Virus record (IMG/VR): IMGVR_UViG_3300032676_000779
Span: 37,982 to 101,981 of that record
Origin: a virus
DNA: 64,000 nt
Reading direction: 5' to 3' (one strand)
The first letter of the stretch is position 1, and every line of letters begins with the position of its first letter. This document shows positions 23,980 to 38,900 of this stretch, one piece after another. The position numbers and the translations under genes are program-made. The notes below the pieces were generated by a model, which did no database searches, was not told the DNA's origin, and was given only the letters and a program-made list of their open reading frames with translations.

Positions 23980-26900
23980 TTACGTGATGTCCGTTTGTAA
24001 GAATAATGCAGGTGTCGTAGTGCTGATTTGTAGTGGATCCCCGTCTATTGTATTGAAGGTGTAGGAGTTCCAAGTTTGATTATAGTAAACATCGTCTAGC
24101 TTGTTGCTAGTCAATAATCCAAATACTTCAGTGTACGCTGGTATATAAGATTGTTTAGCAGTACCGTTAACCCCGCGTTGAATACCAAGCAACGAATTAC
24201 TTGCAATATCAACTGCATTAAATCTAATAGCTTCTCCGTTAACGTAGATGATATCTCCTTCAAGTACATTAATAGTTAAGGTGTTGCCAGTTGAAATGTA
24301 GCTTCCTGGAGTGATCTTTAGTGTTGGTGCAGTATCTACTAGTACAACCTCATAATCATTGCTGCTGATAGTTTGATTTGGTGTAGTTGAAATATTTACA
24401 ACAGATACAGCAGTGAGAATTCTCTTGTCCGCCGGCAATCCAATATAGTAGTAACCGTCGACGGATACAGTAGGTACCGTTGCAGTAAAGACTACATCCT
24501 GGATAACGCTGTTTACATCATTAACGTAAATCACCGTAGTCAAGTCTTGAATAGATTCAGTTAACCAAGTTCTAGTTAACGTATTTGATCTATAAACCGA
24601 TGCTACTCCATTCTTGTCTACGAAATTCATATAAGTCATTTCTTCTGGTGTCCAGTGTGCAATCATACTAGTAATAATTACTTTATCAGTTGATTGAATC
24701 TCAGCTAGAATACTGACCTCATTTGCAGGATTTATTCTTAACTTAGATGATGGTACTCTCAATCCATTAACTGTTACCCAGATACGATCAGTGTATTGTT
24801 GTGACCATTGTGTTACGTTGATAGTGGCGGGACCTGATGTCGTTAGCGTCTTAGATGGACCATCATATGTGTCAGACACCACAAATGTGGTGCCGTTAAC
24901 TATTTCGCTAACATAGTATTCTGTTCCTGATACTAGTCCACCGAAACTTAAGTCAGTGCCATTCAATGTGTAGTTTTCGCTAAAGTAAACTGGAGTGTTT
25001 ACGATCAGATTTGCAGTAGAGGCAACCGTGATCGTATTGTTTGAGCTTGTTGTTGCAGTAGCAGTCGTAGTTGTGATGTTGAACGAGCCCGTTAACCAAG
25101 TATATCCACCAGAAATATAAGTAGATACGCCGATTACTGGATAATTAGTTGCCCCCAACGTTGGATTATATCCAGTGTATCCCGAAACATCACTCTGATA
25201 CAAGTCAAATACAGTATCAGTGATCACTCTAGCATAGTAAATATTGTTGTTAAGCTGAATAGACCCAACTGTACCGTCAATTCTAACTAGAGAGTTTTCA
25301 GCGAATCCGTGTGGAATAGTAGTAGTCACCCTAGTAGTAGAAATTCCACCTACCTCAGCGAGCAACGTACCTGATGCATTCGACAGCGGTACTGCAACTC
25401 CGTATTGATCTTTTATAGTGAACGTATTACTGATGATTGATCCAACCCAATACATTGTACCATCAACTTTAATTCCACCGAGCGGGGCGATGCCAAAGAA
25501 CTGAATTTGTTGTCCTACAACAAAACCAGCGGTACTAGTAGCTGTAATTAGATTTCCAGTAGACGATGTTGCGGTGACAGTAGTAGTTGCTAGTATCGGA
25601 CTTAGTGTAGTATTAATCGATAGGATTGGTGCAACTGTGGTTCCAGTTAATCCGTATTGACTAGTGAGATACTGTTGCTGAGTATCGTTGTATGTCAATA
25701 CTGAGATAGACGAATTTGACACAGGAGCAGACGTGAATGTTATAACGTTGGTGTTAGGATTAATACTGTAATCAGTAGTTACTGTTTTTCTAACACCATT
25801 AACTTCAACAACTGCGTTATTAGGGTTATTTTCTCCTACATAGTTAGACAAGGTGAACGCGGTTTGTGATCCAGTACCAGTAAAGTATTGAATTTCTGGA
25901 ACTGCATAACCGTACTGTGGTGTAGTTTCACCGAACAGCGAGTAGACGATGTAGTCAGTTTCAGTTGTATATGCGTCTGATGCAAATATAATTTTTGCAG
26001 CGATGCCATTTGGCTGAGTTCCAAACGCATAATCATTAGTAACAAAGATCGCGCCTCCGGTTGTATCCGGCAACGGTAGAACAGGGCCACCATTAGTTGC
26101 AGAAATAGTGAATTCGTTATTGTTTATAACAGACGAGACGTAATACGTTGTTTGAGGAGAAATTCCAGCAAACATTGTATTGGAGAAGGTGATGCGTGTG
26201 CCCGGTACGAAACCAAATGTTGAATTCGTAGTTAATGAATTATTAATAGATTGTGTTCTAATAACAATATTAGTCGCACCTAACACTAGTTTATTACCAT
26301 TATGATACATGATAGGAGTAGTCCAAACTTGGCCATTACCAGATTGAATGCTTACATACATTGCATCGCCCGATGCAGTGACTAGATCAAATGCCGGGCC
26401 GGCTAAACCAGTCACTGGGTCAATTGACGCAGATATAATTATAGAATCTGTAGCTGTACTAATCGACTTAACGTAGTATGTGGTCTCGGAAACTACTCCG
26501 CCGAACAGAACACCTAAGAAAGTTACAGGACCATTAAGAATAAATTTGGAAATATCCGTGCAAGTCAATCTATTTGTCGTAGAATCAGTAGAAAGAACTT
26601 GTGATTCGATTGCGCTGGTACCTGGTCTAATTACACCGCTACCTTGATAAACAGATGCGCTGTAATTACAGTCAACATATACTTCATTAAAGCCAGTAAC
26701 ATCATCGACTCTAATAGGATTTACATCCGTGCTAGATTGCACTAGTTGATCACCGTTGCCTACTTCATAAACGTCAATTCTTAATATTTTTTTAGGTGAA
26801 AATTGTAGTGGTGTCGAAAGTATAACTGTTTTATTCAACCAATTAATAGTATAATCTATACCCTCTGTAATACCAGTACCTAAACCAGTTACCGGATCTA

Positions 26901-29900
26901 TGATTTGCACGGTAAGCTGTGCCGGTACTTGTACTGCACCTGCAAAAGTATAAACTGTTTGTGTACCGAAAGTTGGAGCTAATTCAAGAGATACAACATT
27001 AAATCCGGTATGTGAGTATTCAGTTACGTCCCAATTGCTGCCGGGACGAGTAACTACTGTCAGCGCAAGATTATCAGTAACGACGCCTGGAACTAATTCT
27101 TCAGGGCCGTAACCATATGGGAAATCCGCGCCCTTAACATCGTATACAGTAGGTGGAACAGTGAACACTGAATTGTCGGTCCAAATAATTGTGTCAGTGC
27201 TAGTTAGAACTGTATTGTTGTCACCTACTACAGTAAAGGTAGTTATTCCGTCAGTATCATATGTTATGCCATTCAAGTTCTGTGTTGTTCCGGAAGAACG
27301 AAGTGTCCAAACATACCCATCTGTAGAAGTCTTGATCAGGCCATTGTCACCTACGCTCACAAACGTACCACCAACATAAACAGAGTCACGTACAGTACTT
27401 GGATTTGCGTCGTACTCATACATCAGTGTATTGATTGGTACTGTATCTGCTGATAGTGTTTTAGTCGATCCACCCAAAGTATCTGATATAGTCACTAGAG
27501 TCGGTGATACTATGGACTTTACATAGTAAGTTGTCCCTGCATTGATACTTGAAAAAGAATTACTAAATTGTACTGCTGCATTTACTGTGAATGCATTTGG
27601 TGCAGTACTGATTATGTAGTTAGTACTACTAAATGTAGTTACTAAAGCCTCATTTCCGAACCAATTAATTGCATCAGTGCTAGTATACTGAACATTATTT
27701 TCGCCCAGAGCCACTATAGTGGTTCCGTTACTTACTACAGAATTTAAGCTCTTATTAGTAAGTGGTGCAACTTGAGTCCAAGTAATGCCATCCGCACTAG
27801 TTATGATGATGTCTGTAGGGACCAACTGAGTGACACCTGTTGAATAATCATATCTTAATCCGTTACCTACTGCTACAAATCCAGTAAACGAGGCAGTTTG
27901 AACAAAACTTACTCCATAGAGTTCTACTTCAAAAATAGAATCAAACGTGTGTACTGTATTCCATGTTATTGCATCGGTACTACGAACGATATTGTCTCCT
28001 ACTGATATCCAGCAACCATTACCGTATGCAGCCGCTTGCGAGGAATGTTCAGTAGTATTTGCTACTGTCCAAACTAGACCATCCACACTAGTAAGAATAG
28101 GAGTTGCATTGTTAGCGGCGGAAATTAAGTAAGTACCATTGTTGTATACAATATTAGTTACATTTATATCAGTATTTGCTAGTTGAGTTATAGCCCATGT
28201 TATACCATCGGCACTAGTAAGAAGTGCAGAATATGTAGGTAAGTTGGCAACTGCATGGTATACATTGTTATGGTACTCTACCGCAGTAATGTTGACTTGT
28301 GATGGATAGAATGGCTGATCTTGTACAACCACATCTAACGCAAATTGTTGATTAGGTTGGAATGCATTACCCAGGTATATTGAATTCGGATAAGTTACCC
28401 CATCGAATAGCTGAGTTAGATCCACACCAGGCATATTGACAGTTGGTTTATAGTAACCCATAACTCTGTCCATCGCATTAAGTCTACGATCACCTGAATC
28501 CAATTCCTCCCACTTGCCTATAACAAATTCTTTATCGTTGTTAGATATGACACAGATATAGACTTTATTGTTGAATTTCACAATCGATTGATTAAAGTAG
28601 AATGGTTCAGGTAAGAACGCATAACTACCTGATTTGGCCATAGTATATGACAAACTAGATGCATTAGACAAGGTGATAGCTGTTCCGCCAGGGGTGCTGC
28701 TTATCTGTAAGGTGTTGGATGTGAAGTTTACATTATTTACAATGTAATACGTTTGCCCTGCAACAATGCCGGCGGACACATTTCCAGTAAACACTACTGC
28801 ATCATTCACATTGAATCCAGTTGTACTATTAACTGTGATTATATTTGATGATACACTCTGAACTGTAGTAGTGGTATACCCATTGAATGGGAAGTTGATA
28901 CCGCTTACTGGAACAGTTAACAGAGGATTGCTGTAGACTTCTAATTGATTTGATGAGATAACTTTTAGGTAGTACTTAGTAGATGTAGATGGTACATTAC
29001 CCGATGCAATAACATTAATGATTCCACCTAATGCATCAACCGAATTGACTTCAAGAGTAATATCATTAGCCGGTGACGTTCCTCCGACTGCTGTACCCGG
29101 AATAGTAATTATATTATTGACTGCAAATCCGGATCCTGCATTTGTTGGAACTGCACTGTACCCACCTAACTTGTATGACAAATCGAATGTAGTATAACCA
29201 GTTACATATTGTGTTGCAGTTGATACCGTAGTGTGATCAGATGACAGTGCAAACTCGCTGCCATTAACTGTAGTAGAAACCGTAAAGAATGGATCACCAG
29301 CGCCGGTCATGACTCCATTATCATTTGTCAACGTAATTGCCGGGCCGCTGACGGTCAGAGACAAGGTGAACGTTGTACTACTAGGAATATCCTGAATATA
29401 GTACGTCTCTGTTACAAAGATACCACCCAACGATTGTCCCGAAAATACTATTGGCATTCCTATATACAGAGAAGCAGTTGAACCGCAACTTAGTACATTA
29501 CCAGAACTTGATGTATTAGTTACAGTTACTTCAATTACAGTGTTTGTGCCGTCGCCAGTGTACTCTCTAATATAGTATGTTGTACCCGCTACTAGGTTAC
29601 CTATGTTAGTAGTAACTCTAATAGGCATATTCTTGTAGAAGAAATCTGTTCCACCCAGTGAAGCACTGACTGCAATTCTATTAACTGCTGAAATCGTTGC
29701 GTTAATGCTGCGAGATATAAGCGAAGAAACTTCACCTGCGGATACAATATTATTAGGGTATTGGCCCGAAGTTTCATAAATGGTAAACAGTTGTCCGTTA
29801 ATTTGTCCAGGGCTTATTGGTAAAGACACATTCATAGTTGCTGAACCAACCGCAGTTGTTAGTGCAACCGTGTCCTTTTGATTTGTCATTATTGCACTGG

Positions 29901-32900
29901 TATCAGAAGCAGCAACAACTGTAGTAAGATTTAATACTGCTCCGTTCTTTGTAGCAGAGAGAGTTATTTCTTTACTTGAGAGATAAACTCCACTGACATA
30001 ATAGAATGTACCAGCTACTAAGCCACCGAAATTAGTAGTGCTTGTTCCTGCAATAACCATATCAGTAAAGACCACAATATCATTGATGTTAAAGTTAGTG
30101 CCATCATTTACTGCGACTCTATCGGTAGAACCATCGACAGAATATGCAGTGGTAGATACTGGATTGGTAGTCGCAGACATAGTAAATGTTTGATTATCTA
30201 TCACACTTGTAACGTAGTATGTTTTATTAGCTACAATTCCACCGAATACATCTTCAGTGAAGAAGACCGGTAAGTTGGTATAGAAACCTAAAGTTCCACC
30301 GGTACCAACCAAACTAGTTGGAACAGTCAATGCATTAGTTGTTGCTGTGGTGGCAGTAACTTGTAGAATGCCAGGATAATTAATAGACATTACCGCAGTA
30401 TTAGTTACCTCACCAACAAAACATTCCATTGTGTAGACACCTACCACAGAGTCAGTTACACCAAATATTGGACCACCGACGGTAGTTGACACTGTAAATT
30501 CAGTTTCACTAAGAATAGTATTCACATAGTATATTTGATTGGACACTAGTCCACCAAACGACAAGGTCGACTGGAATTTGACCGGCATACCAATATAGAA
30601 ACCGATGGTAGTACCAGATGCGTTTGGTTGTCCTCCTCCGTTATCTTGTGGAATCAGAGTAATAGAATGATTGCTTGCTGTTGTTCCGGATACATATCTT
30701 ATAAATGAAGACCAGGTAAGCTGCTGATCGTTGCTTATGTCGGTAATTTCAAATACTGCGCCTTGGGCACTAGCCAAAATACTGTCGATTGGTGGTTCAG
30801 TGCTTTCTAATCCAATGGATGAGCTTGAAGTTGTGCTACTGTTGTCTAGCGTACCAGCAAAGAACGATCCGTAATATGCGCCAGCCTCCCAATCTTGTAC
30901 CTGAGAACCATATGTAGTTCTGTCAAAACGTATTGTAGTATTGTTTTCTCTAATCGGCAATGCCGTCGTGATAGCGGATGCTCTCGCGCCTGAACTTAGA
31001 GTCATATCACTTCCAATTCCAATTGGGTAAATTTTAACTCTAGCTTTATCATTTATCGCATCACTATAGGTTGTGTAGAGAGCAATGATAGCTGTAGGAA
31101 CTGTCTCTAATACATTAATGTAGTACCATTGATTGTTTGCCAATGCACCCACTGATGCTGTTATTCCGGATTTATATAGAACGGCGTCACCAGTCTGTAG
31201 ATTAGGAGCATAAAGTCTAATAGTGTGAAACGTTCCGTTAACTGCGGTATTGTCAAACGCAATTACTTCTGCCGGATCAATAACAATTTCAGGAAGAACT
31301 GCGTATCCTTCGCCAGGATCAATTACATTGATCTGTAACACAGAATCGAGGTTCATTACTGCTTCTAGAACTGCCGGAGTTTTCGGTGCAGGATATATAC
31401 TTGTATCGATATATGCAGTAACCTTAGGTGGTTCAACGTAGCCGCGGCCTCCGAATAGTACCAATGCAGCTGGTAAATCAATATAAATTTGGGCGCCGGT
31501 TATATGATTTTCAATAGGAGTTCCGTTTACACCTCTAACCAATCCACTTAGTACATTCAATGCTCTATCTACAAATGAATATCCGATGATTTCATTTCCG
31601 ATATTAATGGTACCGTTAATTGGGAAACCGTGTGCATTGTCAACTACGATGTAGGTTGAGCTTGTGCTCACATAGGAAGTAGTTACTGTGATGTTATAGT
31701 TTGGTTGACCTGTAATAGATACACCGTGATTTTGGAACCATTGTGTATACGGAGCCGTAGACCAAATGCTGTCAGTAGGAAGATATTCATACTGACTGTT
31801 AGGATTACTATACACTAACTGAGGTGAAATATACTGCTGGTACGACGAATTGTAAGTTGCAGGCAGGTCAAAGTCTGTGATGTTACCTTGATATACGTCA
31901 GTTCCGGTATATTTAAACACGAAATCCTTGATTACAACGTGATAAGGTTTTACTTCATTGATGTATCCTGACAGGAATGCAGTATTATCTGTTTGATAAA
32001 CTTCATATGGTATTAGCTCACGAATAGTATGCGATACATCAGCCAAGGACGTCTTATTCAACCAAGGCAAGAAATTTTGAGATTGAGTAGTCTCGCTCTG
32101 GATGTAGTCGAACAACAGAATTAGGCTCGTGTTTCGATATATTAGCAAGTCGCTGATATAAATTTGCTCAGTTAATGCGCGGACGATATATCGAGTTTCT
32201 TCGCTTGGATATTGATCATAAGGTGTTGTATCAAAGAAATTATCACCATAACCAATCTTAGCTGAGGAGTAATCCCAGAGGCTAGTATCGAATGCAATAG
32301 TACCGTTTTGAAGACCGATACGTGTCCAAACACCGTAACCATCATATCGATATACTTCAAACTTACCTGCGCCGTTTTGTTCTACTGTTACGATAGTGTT
32401 GACTGCAACATTTAACGCTGCCAAATCTGCATAGTTTGGCACTTGAAGCGAAGATTTGGTGCTATCGCTATATCCTGTTGCCCACCAATTGACGTATGAC
32501 CAATAATCAGCAGTATTGAAGTATGTACCGGATTGGAACAAGAATGTTGCGTCTGGTCTAATTTCTGCAATAGGATATTGTGCTAGAACAGTATTTGCAT
32601 ACGTCAAGTAGTTGTTAATTGCAAGGTATCTATCATAGAAGAAACTTTGGTTTGGGCGGCTTCGAATTCCCGACTGAACAGCTAGTGGTAACCATGGGTT
32701 AGGGACAACTGCTCCTGCGCCGTCGCAGCCTGCCAAAGAGTCTAGAAGTTTTGCGTACAATGAATACGGTACGTCTGTTTCAGAAATAGTATATCCGCCT
32801 TGAATTGCTAATGTGTGCGCCGAAGTTCCGCCGTGAGGTAGACCTGGCAAGAAGTCATCCTGATAATTCTCACGAATCAATGCGTACTCTTGGTGAGCAA

Positions 32901-35900
32901 CGTCATCTGTTGTTCCATTTGCAAATCCAATATGGAAAACACTGTCATTCGCATTAAAGTAATCTACTGAGTTATATAATGCAAATGTATTAGGTAGCAG
33001 CGGTGCCATATATGCAATACCGGATCCTTTTGGATTTGAAATATAAGATGCAACAACCGAATCGGATAATGTTTTACCGGTCTGTTCAAATATTATATTA
33101 GTATTGCTAACCCAGAAGTAATATACAGGGACTGCATTATTTGATGCATTTAATACCGTGCTCACTACATATAGATTAGGGTTATAAACTGCGCCGGGGC
33201 CTGGATATGAATTGGGCGGAACAAAGCTTGCTACCCAAGTGTAAACTGCAACATCTGAGCCCGGAAATACTGCACCCCAATATTTGCTATTATAAACATT
33301 ATCATTCTGATGATAATTCATCCAACGAACATTGTTTGTGTTGAACCATAGTTGACCAACGTGCTCTGCACCCCAGACCGAACCGATGATGGTTGATAGA
33401 TCACTGTTATATCGTGCCGGATCAGTTCCAGAAACAAAGTCTAGGTTTTCTCTTGCTGCGCCCAGCAGTTTACCTTGTAAAGGATCCATATAATCCAAAT
33501 TGATTAGCGTTTGATTAGTAGAAGCACTGAAAATTTGAGTATTTTGAATTTTACTGATATCAACGATAGGTGCAGAATTTCTGTATACTGACCAGTCAGA
33601 AACACCAGTTGCATTGTTGTAAACTACTACTTGTCCGCCAACGGCTACTGGATAGAAATTAGGACTACCTACAACTACGACATTTTCATTAAAATCAATC
33701 GCTGTTCCATAAAGAGGCTGTTGACCATATGGAATGTTTTTGCTGTTTACGCTCTGTGCATATACGTATGCGCCCGGATTTGCTAGACTCTCATTGTATA
33801 GACCAATATAGTCGAACATGTAAACTGCGCCTGCATTAACGTAGGAATCTACGAATTGAGTTGCATTGTTATCGAAGACCGTATCATTGTCTAAATTCTC
33901 GTCATCAGTAAAGTCAAAGAAGGTGCCTTCATATCGTGTTCCTACCGGAGCCGAAATTATAACGCTATCGAATTCATTGATCTTGATTGCAGACCCGAAT
34001 CTAGATGCACCTTGCTCGTGAGGAGACTGAATAATCTGAGTTTTAGTGTACAGGTTTATACCGAGTTCAGAAAGCGTAGTACCACTATCATATGCATACA
34101 CAGTTAACTTTTGATTAATCTGAGCGATATTTTGATTGATTACTTGAATAATCAATTTATTATCACTAGTCGCTGCTGCTTGTACATTGATAATCTTACT
34201 AGAATTGATCGTGTTCGCAACTGATTGTGCGTTTCCAGCAGAGAGATTTACTGCGAATCCATTGATCAACAACGTGCGGTTGGTAGTTACGTTACATTCA
34301 TTCGTTCCGATCACTACGCCATATTCGGCGCCACCGTTAACATAAGAGTATACTGCACCTTCGACATCATTTGCATCAACTTCGTACGGTGAACCAATTA
34401 GAAGTGTTGACCCGGTTTTGTACATATCAACCGCATAACCAAATTCAATATCTGTTCTGTCAATATAATCAGAATTGATTTGTTGCGCAGGGAAGTATTG
34501 ATTGTCGCTCACAGTTAAAATGTCACCTGCAATCAATGAACTGTAATAGATAAACGATGTACCAATTACTGCGTAATTGTCATCAGTAACCAATTTACCG
34601 TTGAGATACACATAAAGAGGATCAACTTGTACATAAACAGAGAACGATAGACCAGCCGCAGTAGTTAGATTTACAGGAGTGGTGCTTGATCGTGATGTTT
34701 TTATTGATATTTCGCTACCCGAAATACCGTGAATGTAGTAGACTTGATTAGGTGAAACATTGCTTGAACCAAAATTGCTACCTGCAAATACTACTGGTTG
34801 ATTGATTTGGAATCCAGTCATTGATCCGCTGCAAGTAATTCTATTTGTTACCGAAGAGGTTGCACTTGCTGTTATAGTGGCGCCAGCAGCTGGAGTCCAA
34901 GACAATGAGAAAGAAGTTGTCTGCTCAGGGAGCGAATTTTGTTTTGCTTCAAAATTTTGCATCGTGCGTTGTAGCACAAATGTTGTACCCCAATTTGTTA
35001 TCGTTGGGCTATAGTCGATAAACGGTGCGGTTACCGCTAGAGTGCTACCGTCATATGATGTTGCAAGCGCAGTCCCGAATCCGTCACCGGCCCCTAGACT
35101 GAACAAAGATGACCCGCTTATGATAGTGGATTGCTTGTATGTAATCTGGGTCGCAGTACCGGTGCCGGCGCCGGCGCCAGTTGCAACAAAAGTAATACCT
35201 ACTTTGTTGTCTACTGCACCGATAGCAGTGAAGTCTGTACTACCCAATGACGTGATAACATATGTTTCACCGGTCACAAAGTATCCTGCAATTAGAGGAA
35301 TATTTTGCTTGCGATATACATATACATTGTTGTTTTGCGCATCAGAGATGTAAAGCCAATTAGTGTCACCCGAAATAGCTAATGCACTGCCCCAGTCGGT
35401 TACTCCTCCGGGCGCGGCTATGGTTTGGTATGTTAACATACGATCAGTAACAACCGTATGATTTAAGGTGTACAACGTTACTGCTGGCGATACGCCAGAA
35501 GGTTGAGATACTGCATATAGATTTTGGGCGTACTTTATTGTTGAACCAAACGATGTTCCGCCGGTCTTGTTTTCCTTCAGAAGGTACGCTTGAGCTAAAC
35601 TGTCGTATATGTATCTATACAAAATCCCTGTGCCGGAATCACCTATCAGGTAACCCATATCAGATGTATATGCGACAGCAGAACCAAATGTGCCGCCATC
35701 GGCCTGTTCAAATTGGTTCTGATAAGCATAATTTAAACTCTTGCGATAGACTGCCCAGTTGCCGTCAGTGTTTTCGTCTACCCAAACAGTGTTTTTGATA
35801 AATTCGTTTTCAGCAGATGCTAACGGAATTATTCCTGCAGGTGATGCTACTCGTTGCGACACGAACCCAAAGGCTAACCCTCTGCCTTGAATTGAATTTT

Positions 35901-38900
35901 GATTTGCATTTAGTGCAGATAGATTTATTACAACTTCATAAAGATTTAGAACATCAGCGACTATATAATATCCATCAACATTCTGCGCGAAGTTAATGAT
36001 GGCCATCGGATCTAGCTTATTGAGAGAATGCGGAGAACTGAACGTTATGGTTGCTGTTCCGTTAGTATTATTTCTAACTTGAATTACTTGACCAATATTG
36101 GTCCATCTAAATACGTCCCATTTATTTTTAAAGTTAGCTAACCAAAAATATTCACCTACGTAGAAATTATTAATAGGAACAACTGCACCGGTACTGTCAA
36201 CCGCAGAAGGCAATCCAGAGAAGAAATATGATGACATCTTAACATCATTTACGTTGATGTATCCGGCGGATGGGTACAGTTGTGAATTAACCGTAGTGTC
36301 TAGTGTTGACAATACATTCGGTGATGCTGGTGGTGTGTTATAATTGAATAAATTGTATAGTGGAACTTCTTGGTCTGAACCAACCGTGTATACTCCATTT
36401 GTCAAACTAACAATTGATGGATTACCCATAAGATTTGTTTGGTTTATTCTGAAGTCAACGAAGTTTTCATTCAGCACTCCACCATATTGTTTAGTTAAAA
36501 TAGACCAGTTTTCGTAGAAATCATAAGATATACTACCTTGTGGGAAAGTAGCACCTTGGAATGCATCTACTGCATTGCGGGTTCCCTTGTTCTTGATCAA
36601 ATTTTGATAGACTTGAACTTGAGTAGAATCTGTAAGGTCTACCAGAGCAAGATAGTCGCGTGGTCTATATCCAATAAGTGAGAACGCAAGCAAGTCGGCA
36701 TCTTGTTCAAGATTTGCTTGGTAAACATCATAGTATAGTGTGCTTTCGTATGCACGAGTAGAAGCGTTTGATAACATTCCTTTTTGAATGTCATTGTAAT
36801 TCACGAGCTTCCAATCTTGCTCGTTGAATGTCGCGGATGGTTCTATTACTTTAAGTGCAGTCCAATACTTATTCTTATATTGTACGATAACACCTTTAGT
36901 ATACTTTAGATTACCATTCCATTCTAATACGTTGTCTTGATTTAAAATGAAGCCCCAGGCGTTTACGGTTCCGTTCCAATCAGCAGTCTTGACCCCGCGA
37001 GCGTAGATGCGGTTTTGTCTTAGTCCAGTAGTTAGATTATAGATAATATCATTAAACAAAGTGACATTATCGAATACGATACCATGCTCGAAATTACTTA
37101 CGTTAAATTGAGCATAAGACATAGAATCACCCTGATTCAAGGTGTGCGCATGGAATAATGTATCGTCACGTTCAACGCAAAGATCATTTAGTTGTATCGG
37201 ATAGAGATTTTGATTTAGTATAAAGTTAGTTTGCTGAACCGTAAGCGGCTGAACTATCGCGCTTGGTCTATCAATGTTTATTGCAGTAGCAGACGGATTT
37301 AGTGTTATCAGACTTCCTACTTCCCATCCGGACATTGACCAATACAAGAATTCTGCTGCCATCTGTGCCCAAGTGACTTCAATTCCTTGTTCAACTTCAT
37401 TGAACAACATGCCCTGGCTTTCAAGTTCGGCACCATAGCTCATTAGGAATTGAACTACTCCCTGAGTGCTGTAGAATTTGGTACCGTATGGAACAAGAAC
37501 TACTTGATCAGTATAGTTTTTAGCATACTTAACTGTAGTACCTAAAACGTCAACACTACCGTATGTACCGTTATTGATAGGTTTTAGTGTTTTAAAGTAT
37601 GCAAATGTTTGTGAATTACCGTATACAGTCCAATAGCCTTGATTTTTCTGAATGACCACGCCACTGAACATAATCTGATCGAAGGGCTGATTGTCATATA
37701 ACAACACTGAATAACTTTCGTTAGGAATCAATAGTGTTGCGTTATTGCTATTAGGCGAACCCTTTTCCACATAGAATTGAAGCAATGTTTTGTCACTGTA
37801 TCCAGCAAGACGATAAACCAGACGAACATCAAGGTTATTCAAAAGGGTTGTAATGTTAGTAGTTGCGTCAACCCCTTGTTGCTTTTCATAATCTACAATC
37901 CAGTTAATGTAGCTGGTTTTTGCAGTACCATTACCATAAATTTCAATATTTGCAGGAACTAAATGGCTTCTGTCATTAACCAAATATTGATTAAATTCAG
38001 CATTGTATTTGTAATTGTCAAGGTCGACGGCCAAATTGAAAAATTCAGCTGGTCTAGTCAGTGCAAATAGTCTCATTAAATCAAATGGCCAAGTTGAACT
38101 ACGTCGATAGCTCAACTCCACAGGTGCATCATCTCCTACTACCCAATCTTTTTGGAACGTACTTGGATTATAGTTGCCTACAATTGCGATTAGCGGAGAC
38201 AACAAATCGCCGTTGGAGTCAACCGGAATAATTTTAGATAGTCCAGGACGTGCTAACTCAGGTACGGTGTAGGGATTACCGTTATTCCAAATATAACCAG
38301 CTTCTAAATCACCCCATAGAATACCGTTATCGCTCGTATAAGGAGTAGGTCCGTAACGATCAGCCCACCAGGTTGGTTCATTAGCAAATCCTAACATCTC
38401 CCATGGAGTTTCGTTTGGAGTAGTTGTGTCATAGAAATATTCATAGACCCCTCTCCAATAACCTTGCTGAATAGCAGCTTGGTCTAGTTTATTACCTGAA
38501 TTTGTATAGTTATAACTGAACTCGTTGTTCTTTTGATAGTACTGGGACTTATAATCGAGACGATTTTGACCAATCCAGTTCAAGAACGTAGGTTCGTACA
38601 TCTGTATAAATTCATTCCATGAATATGTTGATGTAGAACTTCTGAAGTAACCAGGTACAACTTCGTATCGCTCGATAGGAACAGTTGTGCTTAATTTTAA
38701 ATTATTGTAAATTCTTAGTTCAAACTCAAGCAGAGCCTGGTCTCTGAAATCAATCAATACTCCTAATGTTTCGTCATAGTCACCGTATAACTTAGTGAAC
38801 GATCCGTCATGTCCTTTGATGAAGTAAGTAGGAACTGTGTAATCTGAATCCAAAACTACTTCTGGATAAAATGAAGGATATAGTCCCAACTTAGTTGGTG